Assembly: GCF_000378125.1 (NCBI RefSeq)
Contig: NZ_KB899243.1
Span: forward strand, 248,001-312,000
Origin: Rudaea cellulosilytica DSM 22992
GTDB taxonomy: Bacteria; Pseudomonadota; Gammaproteobacteria; Xanthomonadales; Rhodanobacteraceae
Reading direction: 5' to 3'
Length of the DNA: 64,000 nt
This document shows positions 8,630-18,651 of this stretch, in pieces. Positions within the stretch are counted from its first letter, which is position 1. The number at the start of each line of letters is the position of its first letter. The position numbers were made by a program, and so were the translations under genes. Under the pieces are notes generated by a model that saw only the letters and a list, made by a program, of their open reading frames with translations, did not search any database and was not told the DNA's origin.

Positions 8630-10458
8630 TGGCATGTGAACGCCTGCGGGTCGCTTGCCGCCACCGGGTGGCACAAATCCGGCCAACCGTAGTGCTGCCA
8701 GTAGGCAACCATCCCGATGCGCCGTGCAAAACCCTGGAACGAGGGATCACGCAGCGCCTTGCGCGACCATTCCTCGGGCTGCCATAGCCAGTTGAAATAG
8801 GCGTCCGATAAGCCGCTGTGGCCCTGTTCGTAGAGATCGAAGGAACGCGCAGGTTCTCCGAGTTGCAGCAATAAGGTCGGAGCCCAATTGTCCTCTGCGT
8901 GCGCGTCGATGATTTTCAGTGCCGTCTGCCTTTGCGTCTCGTCGCCGAAGGTGCCGAAATAGATCGTGTGCAGGTCACCTTCGGCGATCCGAGTGCCCAT
9001 CTTGCCGATGGCTTTCACGAAATCGCGCGCGGCGCCCTGCACATCAGCGTGCGCCGCATCGTAGTACTGCAGCATCAAGGCGCCGAACGGCGAATCGGCC
9101 ACGCCGGCACGACGGATGTAGTCCAGCGCACCGGCCTCGTCGCCGATGCGCCAGCGCGTCATGCTCTTGTAGAACAGCAGCAGATTATTGGCAGGATCGT
9201 TGACCAACGCCGCGTCGATTCGCGCTTCGGCGTCGCGCGTGCGGCCCATCGCGGCGAGCTCGTTGGCTGCCCAGTAGTTCACCGCCGAGTTGTCGGGCGC
9301 CTGTTGCAAGGCGCGGTGCATGGGTTCGACCATTGCCTCGAAATGTCGCTGCGAGAACTGGTTGTAGCTCAGCGCGGCGTAAGCCTCCGCATCGTCCGGG
9401 TCGAGCGCCAGCGCGCGCTGCGCGGCGGCATCGGAGTTGCGCCAGCTTTCGCCCCATTCGGCGGCCGTGTACTGTGGCAACACCGCATAGGCGACCGCGA
9501 GCTTGGACCAGGCGCGCGCAAACTTCGGATCGAGCGCCGTTGCCTTCTGCAACAGTGCGATCGCCTGCGGCAGGCTGTTGTCGACCCGCTTGTTGACCAG
9601 CGTCTGTGCGGTGACGAAGTCCGCGTAGGCATCCGCGCTGGTCGTGGCCACCGGCACGAGGCGCGACTGCTCGCTGCCGCTCAAAACGATCTTCAGGCGC
9701 TCGGTGATCGCTCGCGCGATGCGTTCCTGCACGTCGAAGATATCGTGCAGATCGCCATCGTAACTTTGCGACCACACCTCGAAACCATCGCCGGTGCGCA
9801 CCAGGTGCACGCTGATGCGCACGGCATCACCCTGCGTACGCACCGCGCCCTGCAGCACATTGGCGACGCTAAGAGCCTGGCCGATGGTGCGCAGCTCGGC
9901 ATTGTGACTGGCGTAATAGAACGACGACGCTCGCCCGGCGACTTTCAGTTCCTGCACCTTGGCCAGCGCGTTGAGCAATTCTTCGGCGAGGCCCGCCGAG
10001 AAGTAGCCGTGATCGTGCCCCGGACTCAAATCATCGAACGGAAGCACGGCGATGGATTTTCCCGAAGTCGATGACGCGGCATCGCCGCCGAGCCCGCCTT
10101 TGCGCCAGAGGAAGGTATTGGTCAGCAGCAACACCACCGCGATCGCAAGTACGGCGATGATCGCGCGATCCATCTTGCGCCCGGTCGAACGCGTGATCGA
10201 CGTGTCTGCAGCGACCTCGCTCTCGCGCTTGAGTCCCTGCGACGTCCACTCGTATAGCCATGAGAATACGAGCCAGAACGGAAAACCGATCGTCGTCGCG
10301 ATCAGGAACCAGCGCGCCGCCATGTCGGGCAAGCCGATGGCCGGGCTCAGTTGCGCAATGCCCTGCGCCAGCGCCCACACCGCGCCGATGTAGAGCACGG
10401 CCGCCCGAATGACGTTGCGGCGCTTGAGTTCGGCGAAGAACGAAAGTTTCCCGCTCAT
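8626..10458 (-). CDS. Membrane-anchored TolB-like/TPR protein, paralogue 3 of 4
   Basis: A 610-residue protein with the same plan as its neighbours: opening FFAELKRRNVIRAAVLYIG, three hydrophobic segments within the first 115 residues, a TolB-like domain beginning KSIAVLPFDDLSPG, then TPRs. It is the most divergent of the four. The signature EYFSDGL is changed to GYFSAGLAEELLNAL, and the C terminus ends in WQHYGWPDLCHP rather than the RKLGLP ending of the others; that ending is familiar from CadC-like TPR regulators. The function is unknown. It starts at an ATG overlapping the upstream stop (ATGA at 10455-10458) and its own stop overlaps the next start in the same way. Confidence 0.75.
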   Translation of the reverse strand: MSGKLSFFAELKRRNVIRAAVLYIGAVWALAQGIAQLSPAIGLPDMAARWFLIATTIGFPFWLVFSWLYEWTSQGLKRESEVAADTSITRSTGRKMDRAIIAVLAIAVVLLLTNTFLWRKGGLGGDAASSTSGKSIAVLPFDDLSPGHDHGYFSAGLAEELLNALAKVQELKVAGRASSFYYASHNAELRTIGQALSVANVLQGAVRTQGDAVRISVHLVRTGDGFEVWSQSYDGDLHDIFDVQERIARAITERLKIVLSGSEQSRLVPVATTSADAYADFVTAQTLVNKRVDNSLPQAIALLQKATALDPKFARAWSKLAVAYAVLPQYTAAEWGESWRNSDAAAQRALALDPDDAEAYAALSYNQFSQRHFEAMVEPMHRALQQAPDNSAVNYWAANELAAMGRTRDAEARIDAALVNDPANNLLLFYKSMTRWRIGDEAGALDYIRRAGVADSPFGALMLQYYDAAHADVQGAARDFVKAIGKMGTRIAEGDLHTIYFGTFGDETQRQTALKIIDAHAEDNWAPTLLLQLGEPARSFDLYEQGHSGLSDAYFNWLWQPEEWSRKALRDPSFQGFARRIGMVAYWQHYGWPDLCHPVAASDPQAFTCQ

Positions 10459-12233
10459 GGCAATCCCTTGGCATCGGTCGTTGTCGGCAGGCCGACCTTC
10501 AGCGCGAACGCGGCGTAACGGGGATCATGCCGGTAGCGCAGCAGAAGCGCATCGTTGAGCAGGAAGACGATGCCGCCATCGCGTGCGTCCCAGGCGCGAT
10601 CGAGCCACTTGAACGCGTTGTCGGGATCGCGGCGCAATGCGTAGATCTCCGCGATCTGGTACGCCGAGGAGTCGATGTGTTTGTCGATCAGGTTCTGCAG
10701 CGCCGCATCCGCGGCGGCACGGTCGGGCCCGATCTGCAATACCAACGCCAGCGCAACATCGCGCCACATGCCCTGCGACAGAGATTGCGCAATCGCCAGC
10801 GCGGCCGGAAAGTCGCCGCGAAACGTCGCGATGTAAGCTTGTATCACCCGATGCGTGTCCGAACTCGGCTGCAATTCGACCGCCTTGTCGACGGCCGCCT
10901 TCGCCTCATCCAGGCGCCCGTTCACGGCCAGCAAAAGCGCGAGATTCTGACGGGCACCGCTCTGCAACGGGTCGAGCTTCAACGCCTGTTCCGTCAGGTC
11001 GATGGCGGCGCGCACCTGCCCCAGAATTGCCGAACCCCAAGCGTAGGCGACGAGGATGCGCGGATCGTTCGGAGCCAATTCAAGCGCGCGTCGTTGCTCC
11101 ACCTGCGCGCCGCGCCAATCGAAATTGCGGTTCATCATGAGCCTGGCTTGGGTCATGTGCGCCTGCGGCAACATGGGGTTGAGCCGCAAGGCGGTATCGA
11201 TCGCCGACTGTGCCTGCGCATACGTGGATGCCGTGTCGGCGCCGGCGAGGTAATTTCCCGCCAGTGTCGCTTGCGCGTTGCCAAGCCACGCATACGCTGC
11301 CGCATAGCCGGGATCGAGGCGAACGGCATCGTGAAAATGCGCGATCGCCGTGCGCAGATCCGGCTCATTGTTGCGCGCGGTGTAAAACCGCCCTTGCTGG
11401 TAGGCGTTATACGCGGCGAGATTGCCGTTGGGCGGCCGCTCGGATTGCATGGCAACATCACCGTTTTGCAGTAACTTCGCCTTGAGCGCACCCGCCACGG
11501 CCTCGGTGATCTCGTCCTGCAGCTTGAACAGATCGATGTACGGCCGATCGTAACTTTGCGACCAAACGCCGCTGCCGTCCGCCGCTTTCACCAACTGCGC
11601 ATTGATGCGCACCGTGTCGCCGAGCTTGCGCACGCTGCCGGTCAACAGATAGGCGACGCCGAGTTTCAAGCCGATCGCGGCGCTGCCCTCCTTGCTGTCG
11701 CGAAACTGAAATGCGGAATTGCGCCCGATCACCTTGAGGTTACCGAACTGCATCAGCGCGTTGATCAAGTCGTCGGACAGGCCGTCAGAAAAATATTGCT
11801 GGTCTTTGTCGCCGCTGTCGTTGGTCAAAGGCAGCACGGCGATGGACTTGTCGGAAATCGCGGCGCCGTCGCTCCTGTGCGGGATCAGTCGATCGGTCAG
11901 CAGCAGCACCACGGCGAGGCCGAGCACGCCGATGATCCAGAAATCCATTTTGCGTGCAGTCGAATGCGTGATCGACACTTCAGCGGCGACTTCGCTCTCG
12001 CGCTTGAGCCCCTGCGGCGTCCACTCGTAGAACCATGCGAACGCGAGCCAGAACGGAAATCCGATGCCCGCGGCGATCACGAACCAGCGCGTGATCCATT
12101 CAGGTGCGCCAAGCGGCGGCCCCAATTGCGCAACGCCTTGCGCCAACGCCCACACCGCGCCGATGTAGAGCAGGCCCGCGCGGATCACGTTGCGGCGCCT
12201 GAGTTCAGCGAGGAACGAAGGTCGTCCGCTCAT
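10455..12233 (-). CDS. Membrane-anchored TolB-like/TPR protein, paralogue 2 of 4
   Basis: A 592-residue paralogue. The N terminus is FLAELRRRNVIRAGLLYIG with membrane segments near 17-33, 50-68 and about 100-115. The TolB-like domain has KSIAVLPLTNDSGDKDQQYF and GRNSAFQFRDSKEG, followed by about eight TPR-like helical pairs (for example LDPGYAAAYAWLGNAQATL) and the ending DPRYAAFALKVGLP. No enzymatic motif is present. It is most like paralogue 1 at the TolB-like domain, sharing DRPYIDLFKLQDEIT against DRPYIDLFALQDDIT. Start and stop each overlap the neighbouring genes by 4 nt, so it should be translated as part of one message. Confidence 0.75.
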   Translation of the reverse strand: MSGRPSFLAELRRRNVIRAGLLYIGAVWALAQGVAQLGPPLGAPEWITRWFVIAAGIGFPFWLAFAWFYEWTPQGLKRESEVAAEVSITHSTARKMDFWIIGVLGLAVVLLLTDRLIPHRSDGAAISDKSIAVLPLTNDSGDKDQQYFSDGLSDDLINALMQFGNLKVIGRNSAFQFRDSKEGSAAIGLKLGVAYLLTGSVRKLGDTVRINAQLVKAADGSGVWSQSYDRPYIDLFKLQDEITEAVAGALKAKLLQNGDVAMQSERPPNGNLAAYNAYQQGRFYTARNNEPDLRTAIAHFHDAVRLDPGYAAAYAWLGNAQATLAGNYLAGADTASTYAQAQSAIDTALRLNPMLPQAHMTQARLMMNRNFDWRGAQVEQRRALELAPNDPRILVAYAWGSAILGQVRAAIDLTEQALKLDPLQSGARQNLALLLAVNGRLDEAKAAVDKAVELQPSSDTHRVIQAYIATFRGDFPAALAIAQSLSQGMWRDVALALVLQIGPDRAAADAALQNLIDKHIDSSAYQIAEIYALRRDPDNAFKWLDRAWDARDGGIVFLLNDALLLRYRHDPRYAAFALKVGLPTTTDAKGLP

Positions 12234-14017
12234 GGCTGTGTCTTCACGTCATTCGTTGCAGGCAGGCCGAGTTTCCTGCACAACGCCGCGAAACGCGGAT
12301 CGTCGCTGTAGTCCATGACGAACACGGCATAGCGCAGCGTCGGCACGCCGGGATCGTGCTCCGCCAGGCCGCGATCGAGCCATTCGAACATCTGCTCTGG
12401 TTGCTTGCGCTGCGCATAGACCTGCGCGATCTGGAAAGCGCCGTTGACGGCGTATTTTTCGATCAACTCGTTGAGTCCTGCATCGGCCTCAGCATTGTCG
12501 CCATGCGAAAAGTGAGCGATAGTCAGCGCGAAGGTGTGCCAGAACGGAGCGGTTTCGCGCTGCGCGAGGTCGATGGCGGCTCCGGCGTTGCCGCGCAGGA
12601 TTTGCAGAATCGTCAGTTCGCTATAGTTCTGAGCACCCGACGGATTGATCTCGAGCGCCTTGCGTAAGACGGATTCGGCTTCGTCGTAGCGGCCGAGCGC
12701 ACGCAGCGTGCGTGCGAGATAGACATAGTTGACGCTGCTCAGCGGATCGAGCGCGACCGCCTGGCGGCCGAACGTCACGGCTTCGGCGAGCCGACCGAAT
12801 GACGCACTGACGATACCGAGCGAAAACACGTTTCCGGCCTCGTGTGGTGCCAGTTCGGCCGCACGCCGGTATTCGGCTTCAGCCGCGACCAGATCGAGAT
12901 CGACGATCTGCAGCAGGAAGCCGCGCGAATGATGCGCGCGCCCTAGATCCGGCTGCAGCGCCAGCGCGGTCGCTGTTGCCGTGCGTGCGGTCGCGATCAA
13001 CGCTTCCCTTTCTGCGCGGTCCGCCACCGAGAACGCCGCAATGAGCGCGATTTTCGCGCGCGCGAGCGAGGCATAGGCCAGCGCATAGTTCGGATCGATG
13101 CGGATCGCTTCTTTGTAGTATTCGATCGCCTGGCGCATGTCCGCGTCCGTGCTGCGCCTAGCCACGAAGACGCCTTGCAGATACGCGTTGTATGCATCGA
13201 GATTGCCGCTGGGCGGGCGGTCGCTTTGCGTGTTGGCGGCCGCGCCTTCCAGCAGTTTCGTTTTCAACGCCTCAGCGACTTGCCGGGTGATGTCGTCCTG
13301 TAGCGCGAACAGATCGATGTAAGGGCGGTCGTAGCGCTGCGACCAAAGCGTACGGCTGTCGGCGGTGTTTACCAGTTGCGCAGTGATCCGCACCATGTCG
13401 CCAGCGCGCCGCACGCTGCCCTCGAGCAGATGCGTAACGCCGAGTTTCGCGCCGATGGTCTTGCTATCGTCGTGACTGTCGCGAAACTGGAATGAGGAAT
13501 TGCGGCTGATCACCTTCAACCCAGCAAACTGCGACAGCGCGTTGATCAGGTCCTCCGACAGACCATCGGAAAAATACTGCTGATCCTTGTCGGCGCTTTC
13601 GTTGCTCAACGGCAGTACCGCGACGGATTTGTCCGGATTCGCAGAAACAGCGGCGTCGAGTCCCGCACCTTTGCGCCACACGAAGGTGTTGGTCAGCAAC
13701 AGCACCACCGCGACGGCCAATACCGCGGTGATCGCCCGGTCCCATTTTCGCCCGGTCGAGCGAACGATGGACGTATCTACCGCAAGTTCGCTTTCGCGCT
13801 TCAGGCCCTGTGGCGTCCATTCGTAGAACCAGGCGAATGCGAGCCAAAAAGGAAAACCGATCGCCGCGGCGATCAGGAACCAGCGCGTGCCCCAATCCGG
13901 CAAGCCGACGGCGGGACTGAGTTGCGAAATGCCTTGCGCCAGCGCCCACACCGCACCGATATAGAGAACCGCTGCGCGCAGGACATTGCGGCGTCGGAGT
14001 TCGGCGAACAGGCTCAC
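12230..14017 (-). CDS. Membrane-anchored TolB-like/TPR protein, paralogue 1 of 4
   Basis: A 595-residue paralogue, first of the four in transcription order. I place the start at GTG 14015-14017 (VSLFAELRRRNVLRAAVLYIG), because it overlaps the TGA of the upstream DUF6090-like gene by 4 nt and aligns with the other three N termini; the longer open frame upstream only shadows that gene. Three membrane segments, a TolB-like domain (KSVAVLPLSNESADKDQQYF, SRNSSFQFRDSHDDS) and TPRs follow, with the ending DPRFAALCRKLGLP. Like its sisters it has neither a DNA-binding head nor an enzyme motif. A role as a periplasm-facing TPR scaffold is only a guess from topology. Confidence 0.75.
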   Translation of the reverse strand: MSLFAELRRRNVLRAAVLYIGAVWALAQGISQLSPAVGLPDWGTRWFLIAAAIGFPFWLAFAWFYEWTPQGLKRESELAVDTSIVRSTGRKWDRAITAVLAVAVVLLLTNTFVWRKGAGLDAAVSANPDKSVAVLPLSNESADKDQQYFSDGLSEDLINALSQFAGLKVISRNSSFQFRDSHDDSKTIGAKLGVTHLLEGSVRRAGDMVRITAQLVNTADSRTLWSQRYDRPYIDLFALQDDITRQVAEALKTKLLEGAAANTQSDRPPSGNLDAYNAYLQGVFVARRSTDADMRQAIEYYKEAIRIDPNYALAYASLARAKIALIAAFSVADRAEREALIATARTATATALALQPDLGRAHHSRGFLLQIVDLDLVAAEAEYRRAAELAPHEAGNVFSLGIVSASFGRLAEAVTFGRQAVALDPLSSVNYVYLARTLRALGRYDEAESVLRKALEINPSGAQNYSELTILQILRGNAGAAIDLAQRETAPFWHTFALTIAHFSHGDNAEADAGLNELIEKYAVNGAFQIAQVYAQRKQPEQMFEWLDRGLAEHDPGVPTLRYAVFVMDYSDDPRFAALCRKLGLPATNDVKTQP

Positions 14018-14796
14018 GGCTTGTCCTTCGCGAGGCGGCGCAGCGGCTCGCGAATGTACGGGTCGAAATACACCGTCATGTTGCTCAGATCCGTCGCGAT
14101 GTCGGCGATGCGCAGCTGCAGCAGGGCGACGAATCGCGGGTCCTTCCTCAGGATGGCGGCACTGGCCGCGATGGTTTCGGGAGCAAGACCGGTCGCACAG
14201 GGGTAGTCGAGAACCTGCGCAATGCCCGCGTAGTCGCCGATCGGCACGATGCGGTCGCCGCATTTGTCGGCGAGCGAGCGCTGAACCTGGTACGGGATCG
14301 CCGTGCGGAACGCCTTGCGGTATTCCGACTGCATACCGCCCTGTTCGATGCGGTCGCCCAGCGGCAACGTGTAGACATCCATCGCGAGCGCGCGCAGGGC
14401 CGCATCATGAATCAAGCCGATCTCACCGGTCGAAGTCAATTCGTCGTAGGTGGCACGGCGGCGCGAGTTGCTGTTGTATTGCGTGGCGCGGTACGCGGCG
14501 ATCAGCAAAGCGTCGTCGGCTAGCGGCGCCGTGCCGGTCAGCGCGTCGACCGCGCGTGTCGCATTGGCCTGTACCTGGTTGAAATAGCCGATCTGCGTCT
14601 CGTAGTTCCACGCTTCCACGCGCAGGTCGGCCTTGAGGCGTTCGGTGAATTCGGCGGCCTTCTGATTCTTTTGCCGATCTTCGTTCCAGTTCGCCGCTTG
14701 CAAGCCGATGAACACGCCGATGACGACGACGGCCAGTTCAACGACAACGGCCGTCCAGTCCTGGCGACGGAAATTCGCAACGACTCGACGCAACAT
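14014..14796 (-). CDS. DUF6090-like small membrane protein heading the TPR operon
   Basis: A 260-residue protein with one N-terminal membrane segment (about 15-33, VVVELAVVVIGVFIGLQAANW) followed directly by NEDRQK and a long helical soluble domain. This opening (basic residues, Val-rich helix, QAANWNE) is what I associate with the DUF6090 group, whose function is unknown. I chose the ATG at 14794-14796 (MLRRVVANFRRQDW) over one 12 codons upstream. The gene is the first of a minus-strand run whose next four members are the TolB-like/TPR paralogues, and its TGA overlaps the GTG of the first. The gap of about 160 bp upstream, up to the ftsH terminator, should hold the operon promoter. Confidence 0.6.
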   Translation of the reverse strand: MLRRVVANFRRQDWTAVVVELAVVVIGVFIGLQAANWNEDRQKNQKAAEFTERLKADLRVEAWNYETQIGYFNQVQANATRAVDALTGTAPLADDALLIAAYRATQYNSNSRRRATYDELTSTGEIGLIHDAALRALAMDVYTLPLGDRIEQGGMQSEYRKAFRTAIPYQVQRSLADKCGDRIVPIGDYAGIAQVLDYPCATGLAPETIAASAAILRKDPRFVALLQLRIADIATDLSNMTVYFDPYIREPLRRLAKDKP

Positions 14797-14955
14797 TCTG
14801 CTGCCCCCCGGCGAGTTTCGCGGCACCGGCAATGTCCGGCACCGCCGCTAAGACGTAGCGCGAACACAATGTGGCAAGGTGCTGTGTTCGCGGAAATACC
14901 TCGGCGTTGGTTGTGAGTTTCAGCAATTCATCATTGCGGCGCAAGCCGCATCAAC

Positions 14956-14983
14956 GAAAAAGCCGCCCAAAGGCGGCTTTTTC
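14956..14983 (-). terminator. Rho-independent terminator of ftsH
   Basis: A perfect 12-bp stem GAAAAAGCCGCC / GGCGGCTTTTTC with a 4-nt loop, 20 nt after the ftsH stop. In the minus direction the GC-rich part (AAGCCGCC / GGCGGCTT) is followed by a run of five T. It also separates ftsH from the TPR operon downstream on the same strand. Confidence 0.85.
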
Positions 14984-15003
14984 TATCGATACGCGAGAAA
15001 TGC

Positions 15004-16926
<1,923 letters not shown>

Positions 16927-17037
16927 TAGCCTTGACTCAACTTGCGGCCGATTGCCGCGTCGGTAACTCTTTTGCGTCTTGCATCGTTGCCTATGATGCT
17001 CAACCGCGTTTCCCGGTTGCCAGCGCGACGATTTCCA

Positions 17038-17661
17038 CTATCCGCGCTTGCCGCTGGCAAGCGCGTAGACCTCCGGGCTGCGCGCACGCGAGGCCTTCGG
17101 TTTCCGAATGCTGACGCGCTCATAGCCCTGACGCAAGCTCTTCAGGTACGCATCATAGTCGCGCCCCTGGAAAAGTTTTATCAAAAACGCACCGCCGGGC
17201 TTCAGGTGGACAGCGGCAAAATCCCTAGCCAATTCAGATAGATGCATTGCCCGTGCCTGATCGGCCACGGTCACACCACTCATATTGGGGGCCATGTCGC
17301 TCAAGACAAGGTCCACGGGCGCCCCGGCCAGCAGCGTTTCGAGCTCTCTCAACACCGATTCCTCGCGAAAATCGCCCTCGATGAAATCGACGCCGCCGAT
17401 GCCCTGCATCGGCAGGATGTCGAGCGCGACGACGCGGCCCTTGTCGCCCAGCTTCTCGCGCACCATCTGCGACCAGCCGCCGGGCGCCGCGCCGAGATCG
17501 ACCACGACCATGCCCGGCTTGAGGATCGCATCGCGCTGCAGCAGCTCCTCGAGCTTGAACACGGCGCGCGAGCGCCAACCCTCGGCCTGGGCGCGCTTGA
17601 CGTAGGGGTCACTGAAGTGCTCCTTCAACCAACGGGCACTGGATTTGCTGCGGGAGGCCAT
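17038..17661 (-). CDS. rlmE: 23S rRNA 2'-O-ribose U2552 methyltransferase RlmE (FtsJ/RrmJ)
   Basis: 207 residues, the usual length. Motifs: SRAVFKLEEL near the start with the catalytic Lys, SAM motif VVDLGAAPGGWSQ, the catalytic Asp in LVLSDMAPNMSGV, and the catalytic Lys in FLIKLFQG. It methylates U2552 of the 50S A loop. The ATG at 17659-17661 (MASRSKSSARW) matches the family; a longer open frame upstream is only translated repeat copy B. That repeat begins inside the start region: its left arm (17658-17678) contains the start codon and the presumed ribosome site, which the far arm (17788-17808) could pair with. Followed by ftsH; divergent from yhbY. Confidence 0.95.
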   Translation of the reverse strand: MASRSKSSARWLKEHFSDPYVKRAQAEGWRSRAVFKLEELLQRDAILKPGMVVVDLGAAPGGWSQMVREKLGDKGRVVALDILPMQGIGGVDFIEGDFREESVLRELETLLAGAPVDLVLSDMAPNMSGVTVADQARAMHLSELARDFAAVHLKPGGAFLIKLFQGRDYDAYLKSLRQGYERVSIRKPKASRARSPEVYALASGKRG

Positions 17662-17808
17662 GAACCAGTCCAAAAACCTACTGCGCTCGGTATTTTGCGC
17701 AGCGGCGGTGCTCGGAATCCTCATTTACACACAAGTGAACTCCGTTTCCTGCGCTCCGGCGCAGCGCAAACTACCTTCGCTCGCTACGGTTTTTGGACAG
17801 GTTCATGG
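17658..17808. repeat. Palindromic intergenic repeat, copy B
   Basis: This copy is in the opposite orientation to copy A. Its 21-bp outer arms (17658-17678, 17788-17808) are complementary at 20 of 21 positions. The cores are CTACTGCGCTCGG and TTCGCTCGCTAC, with inner arms TTTTGCGC / GCGCAAA. The apical hairpin is weaker (TTTAC / GTGAA). It fills most of the divergent gap between rlmE and yhbY, and the left arm includes the rlmE start codon. Confidence 0.8.
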
Positions 17809-17865
17809 AGTAGGCGTGCATGATACCCTGTACGACCGATCGACGCCTTAATTCTCAGTCCTTCC

Positions 17866-18162
17866 ATGGCCTTGACCAACACCCAGATCCGCTACCTGCG
17901 CGGCCTCGCGCACGATCTCAACCCTGTCATCCTCGTCGGCAACAAGGGCATCACGCCCGCGCTGATCAAGGAGTTCGACGCAGCGCTCGACCAGCATGAA
18001 CTGGTCAAGGTGAAGATCGCCGGCGACGACCGGCAAGCACGCAAGCAGCAGATCGACGAACTCGCCGGACAGGGCGGCGCCGAAGTCGTGCAGCGCATCG
18101 GCCATGTCGCCAGCTATTTTCGCCGCAACGAGGATGCGCCGAAGATCGCCCTGCCGCGCTAG
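17866..18162 (+). CDS. yhbY: Ribosome-associated CRM-domain RNA-binding protein YhbY
   Basis: 98 residues, the normal length for this single-domain protein. It begins MALTNTQIRYLRGLAHDLNP and has the CRM-domain GXXG-type segment VGNKGITPALI and LVKVKIAGDDR. YhbY associates with pre-50S ribosomal particles. Its divergent position next to rlmE and ftsH is the conserved arrangement in gammaproteobacteria. The gap to rlmE is occupied by repeat copy B, and repeat copy C starts at the stop codon. Confidence 0.93.
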   Translation: MALTNTQIRYLRGLAHDLNPVILVGNKGITPALIKEFDAALDQHELVKVKIAGDDRQARKQQIDELAGQGGAEVVQRIGHVASYFRRNEDAPKIALPR

Positions 18163-18221
18163 AAACTTCTGCTTAACCTACTGCGCTCGATAATTTGCGC
18201 GCTACAGTTATGCAGAGGCTT
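18163..18221. repeat. Palindromic intergenic repeat, copy C (short form)
   Basis: A short copy of 59 bp beginning directly after the yhbY stop. The arms 18163-18178 and 18206-18221 pair at 12 of 16 positions. Between them is the half-core CTACTGCGCTCGATAATTTG, with only a few bases left of the other half. It ends 11 nt before the next ATG, and its right arm contains GAGG. Confidence 0.6.
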
Positions 18222-18232
18222 CCTTTCTTCCC

Positions 18233-18607
18233 ATGCAGCTGACCGAACACCGCCACGAGCAGCAGATGTTCGTGCGCAAAGCCGATGCGACGCAGGTCGT
18301 CGTCATCGATCGCGTATTCACGACCAGCGTGCTGCTCGACACCGTCGATGCGCAGGCGAACTTCCCCGCACGTTTGGTCGGTGAGCTCGATACGGTCGCG
18401 ATCGCCTTGATCCTCGCGCGCAAGCCCGAGGTCGTCCTGCTCGGCACCGGCGCGCGCGCGACATTTCCGCCACAGGCCGTGCTCGGCGAATTCCTGCGCC
18501 GCGGCATCGGCCTCGAGACGATGGACAACGCCGCGGCAGCGCGCACGTTCAACGTGCTCGCCGGCGAGGGACGCAAGGTGGTCGCGGTCTTCCTGCTGCC
18601 CGCTTAA
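18233..18607 (+). CDS. Mth938-like domain protein (DUF498)
   Basis: A 124-residue soluble protein that reads as a single Mth938-like (DUF498) domain: an N-terminal beta segment, then ILARKPEVVLLGTGARATFP (the conserved GTG segment), LRRGIGLETMDNAAAARTFNVLAGEGR and a final strand VVAVFLLPA. This fold is found in Xcc1710-type bacterial proteins and in assembly factors of eukaryotic complex I. The bacterial role is not established. It is probably cotranscribed with yhbY (70 nt between stop and start, filled by repeat copy C) and is convergent with the response regulator gene across the copy D hairpin. Confidence 0.75.
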   Translation: MQLTEHRHEQQMFVRKADATQVVVIDRVFTTSVLLDTVDAQANFPARLVGELDTVAIALILARKPEVVLLGTGARATFPPQAVLGEFLRRGIGLETMDNAAAARTFNVLAGEGRKVVAVFLLPA

Positions 18608-18614
18608 CTCCGAA

Positions 18615-18648
18615 CCTGTCCTCAAAGCTACTGCGCTTTGAGGACAGG
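18615..18648. terminator. Perfect hairpin between convergent genes; minimal copy D of the repeat
   Basis: CCTGTCCTCAAAG (18615-18627) and CTTTGAGGACAGG (18636-18648) form a perfect 13-bp stem with the 8-nt loop CTACTGCG. The arms match those of copy A and the loop equals the first 8 bases of the repeat core, so this looks like an internally deleted copy. It sits between the stops of two convergent genes and could act as a bidirectional terminator, though there is no long T run. Confidence 0.7.
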
Positions 18649-18651
18649 CTT

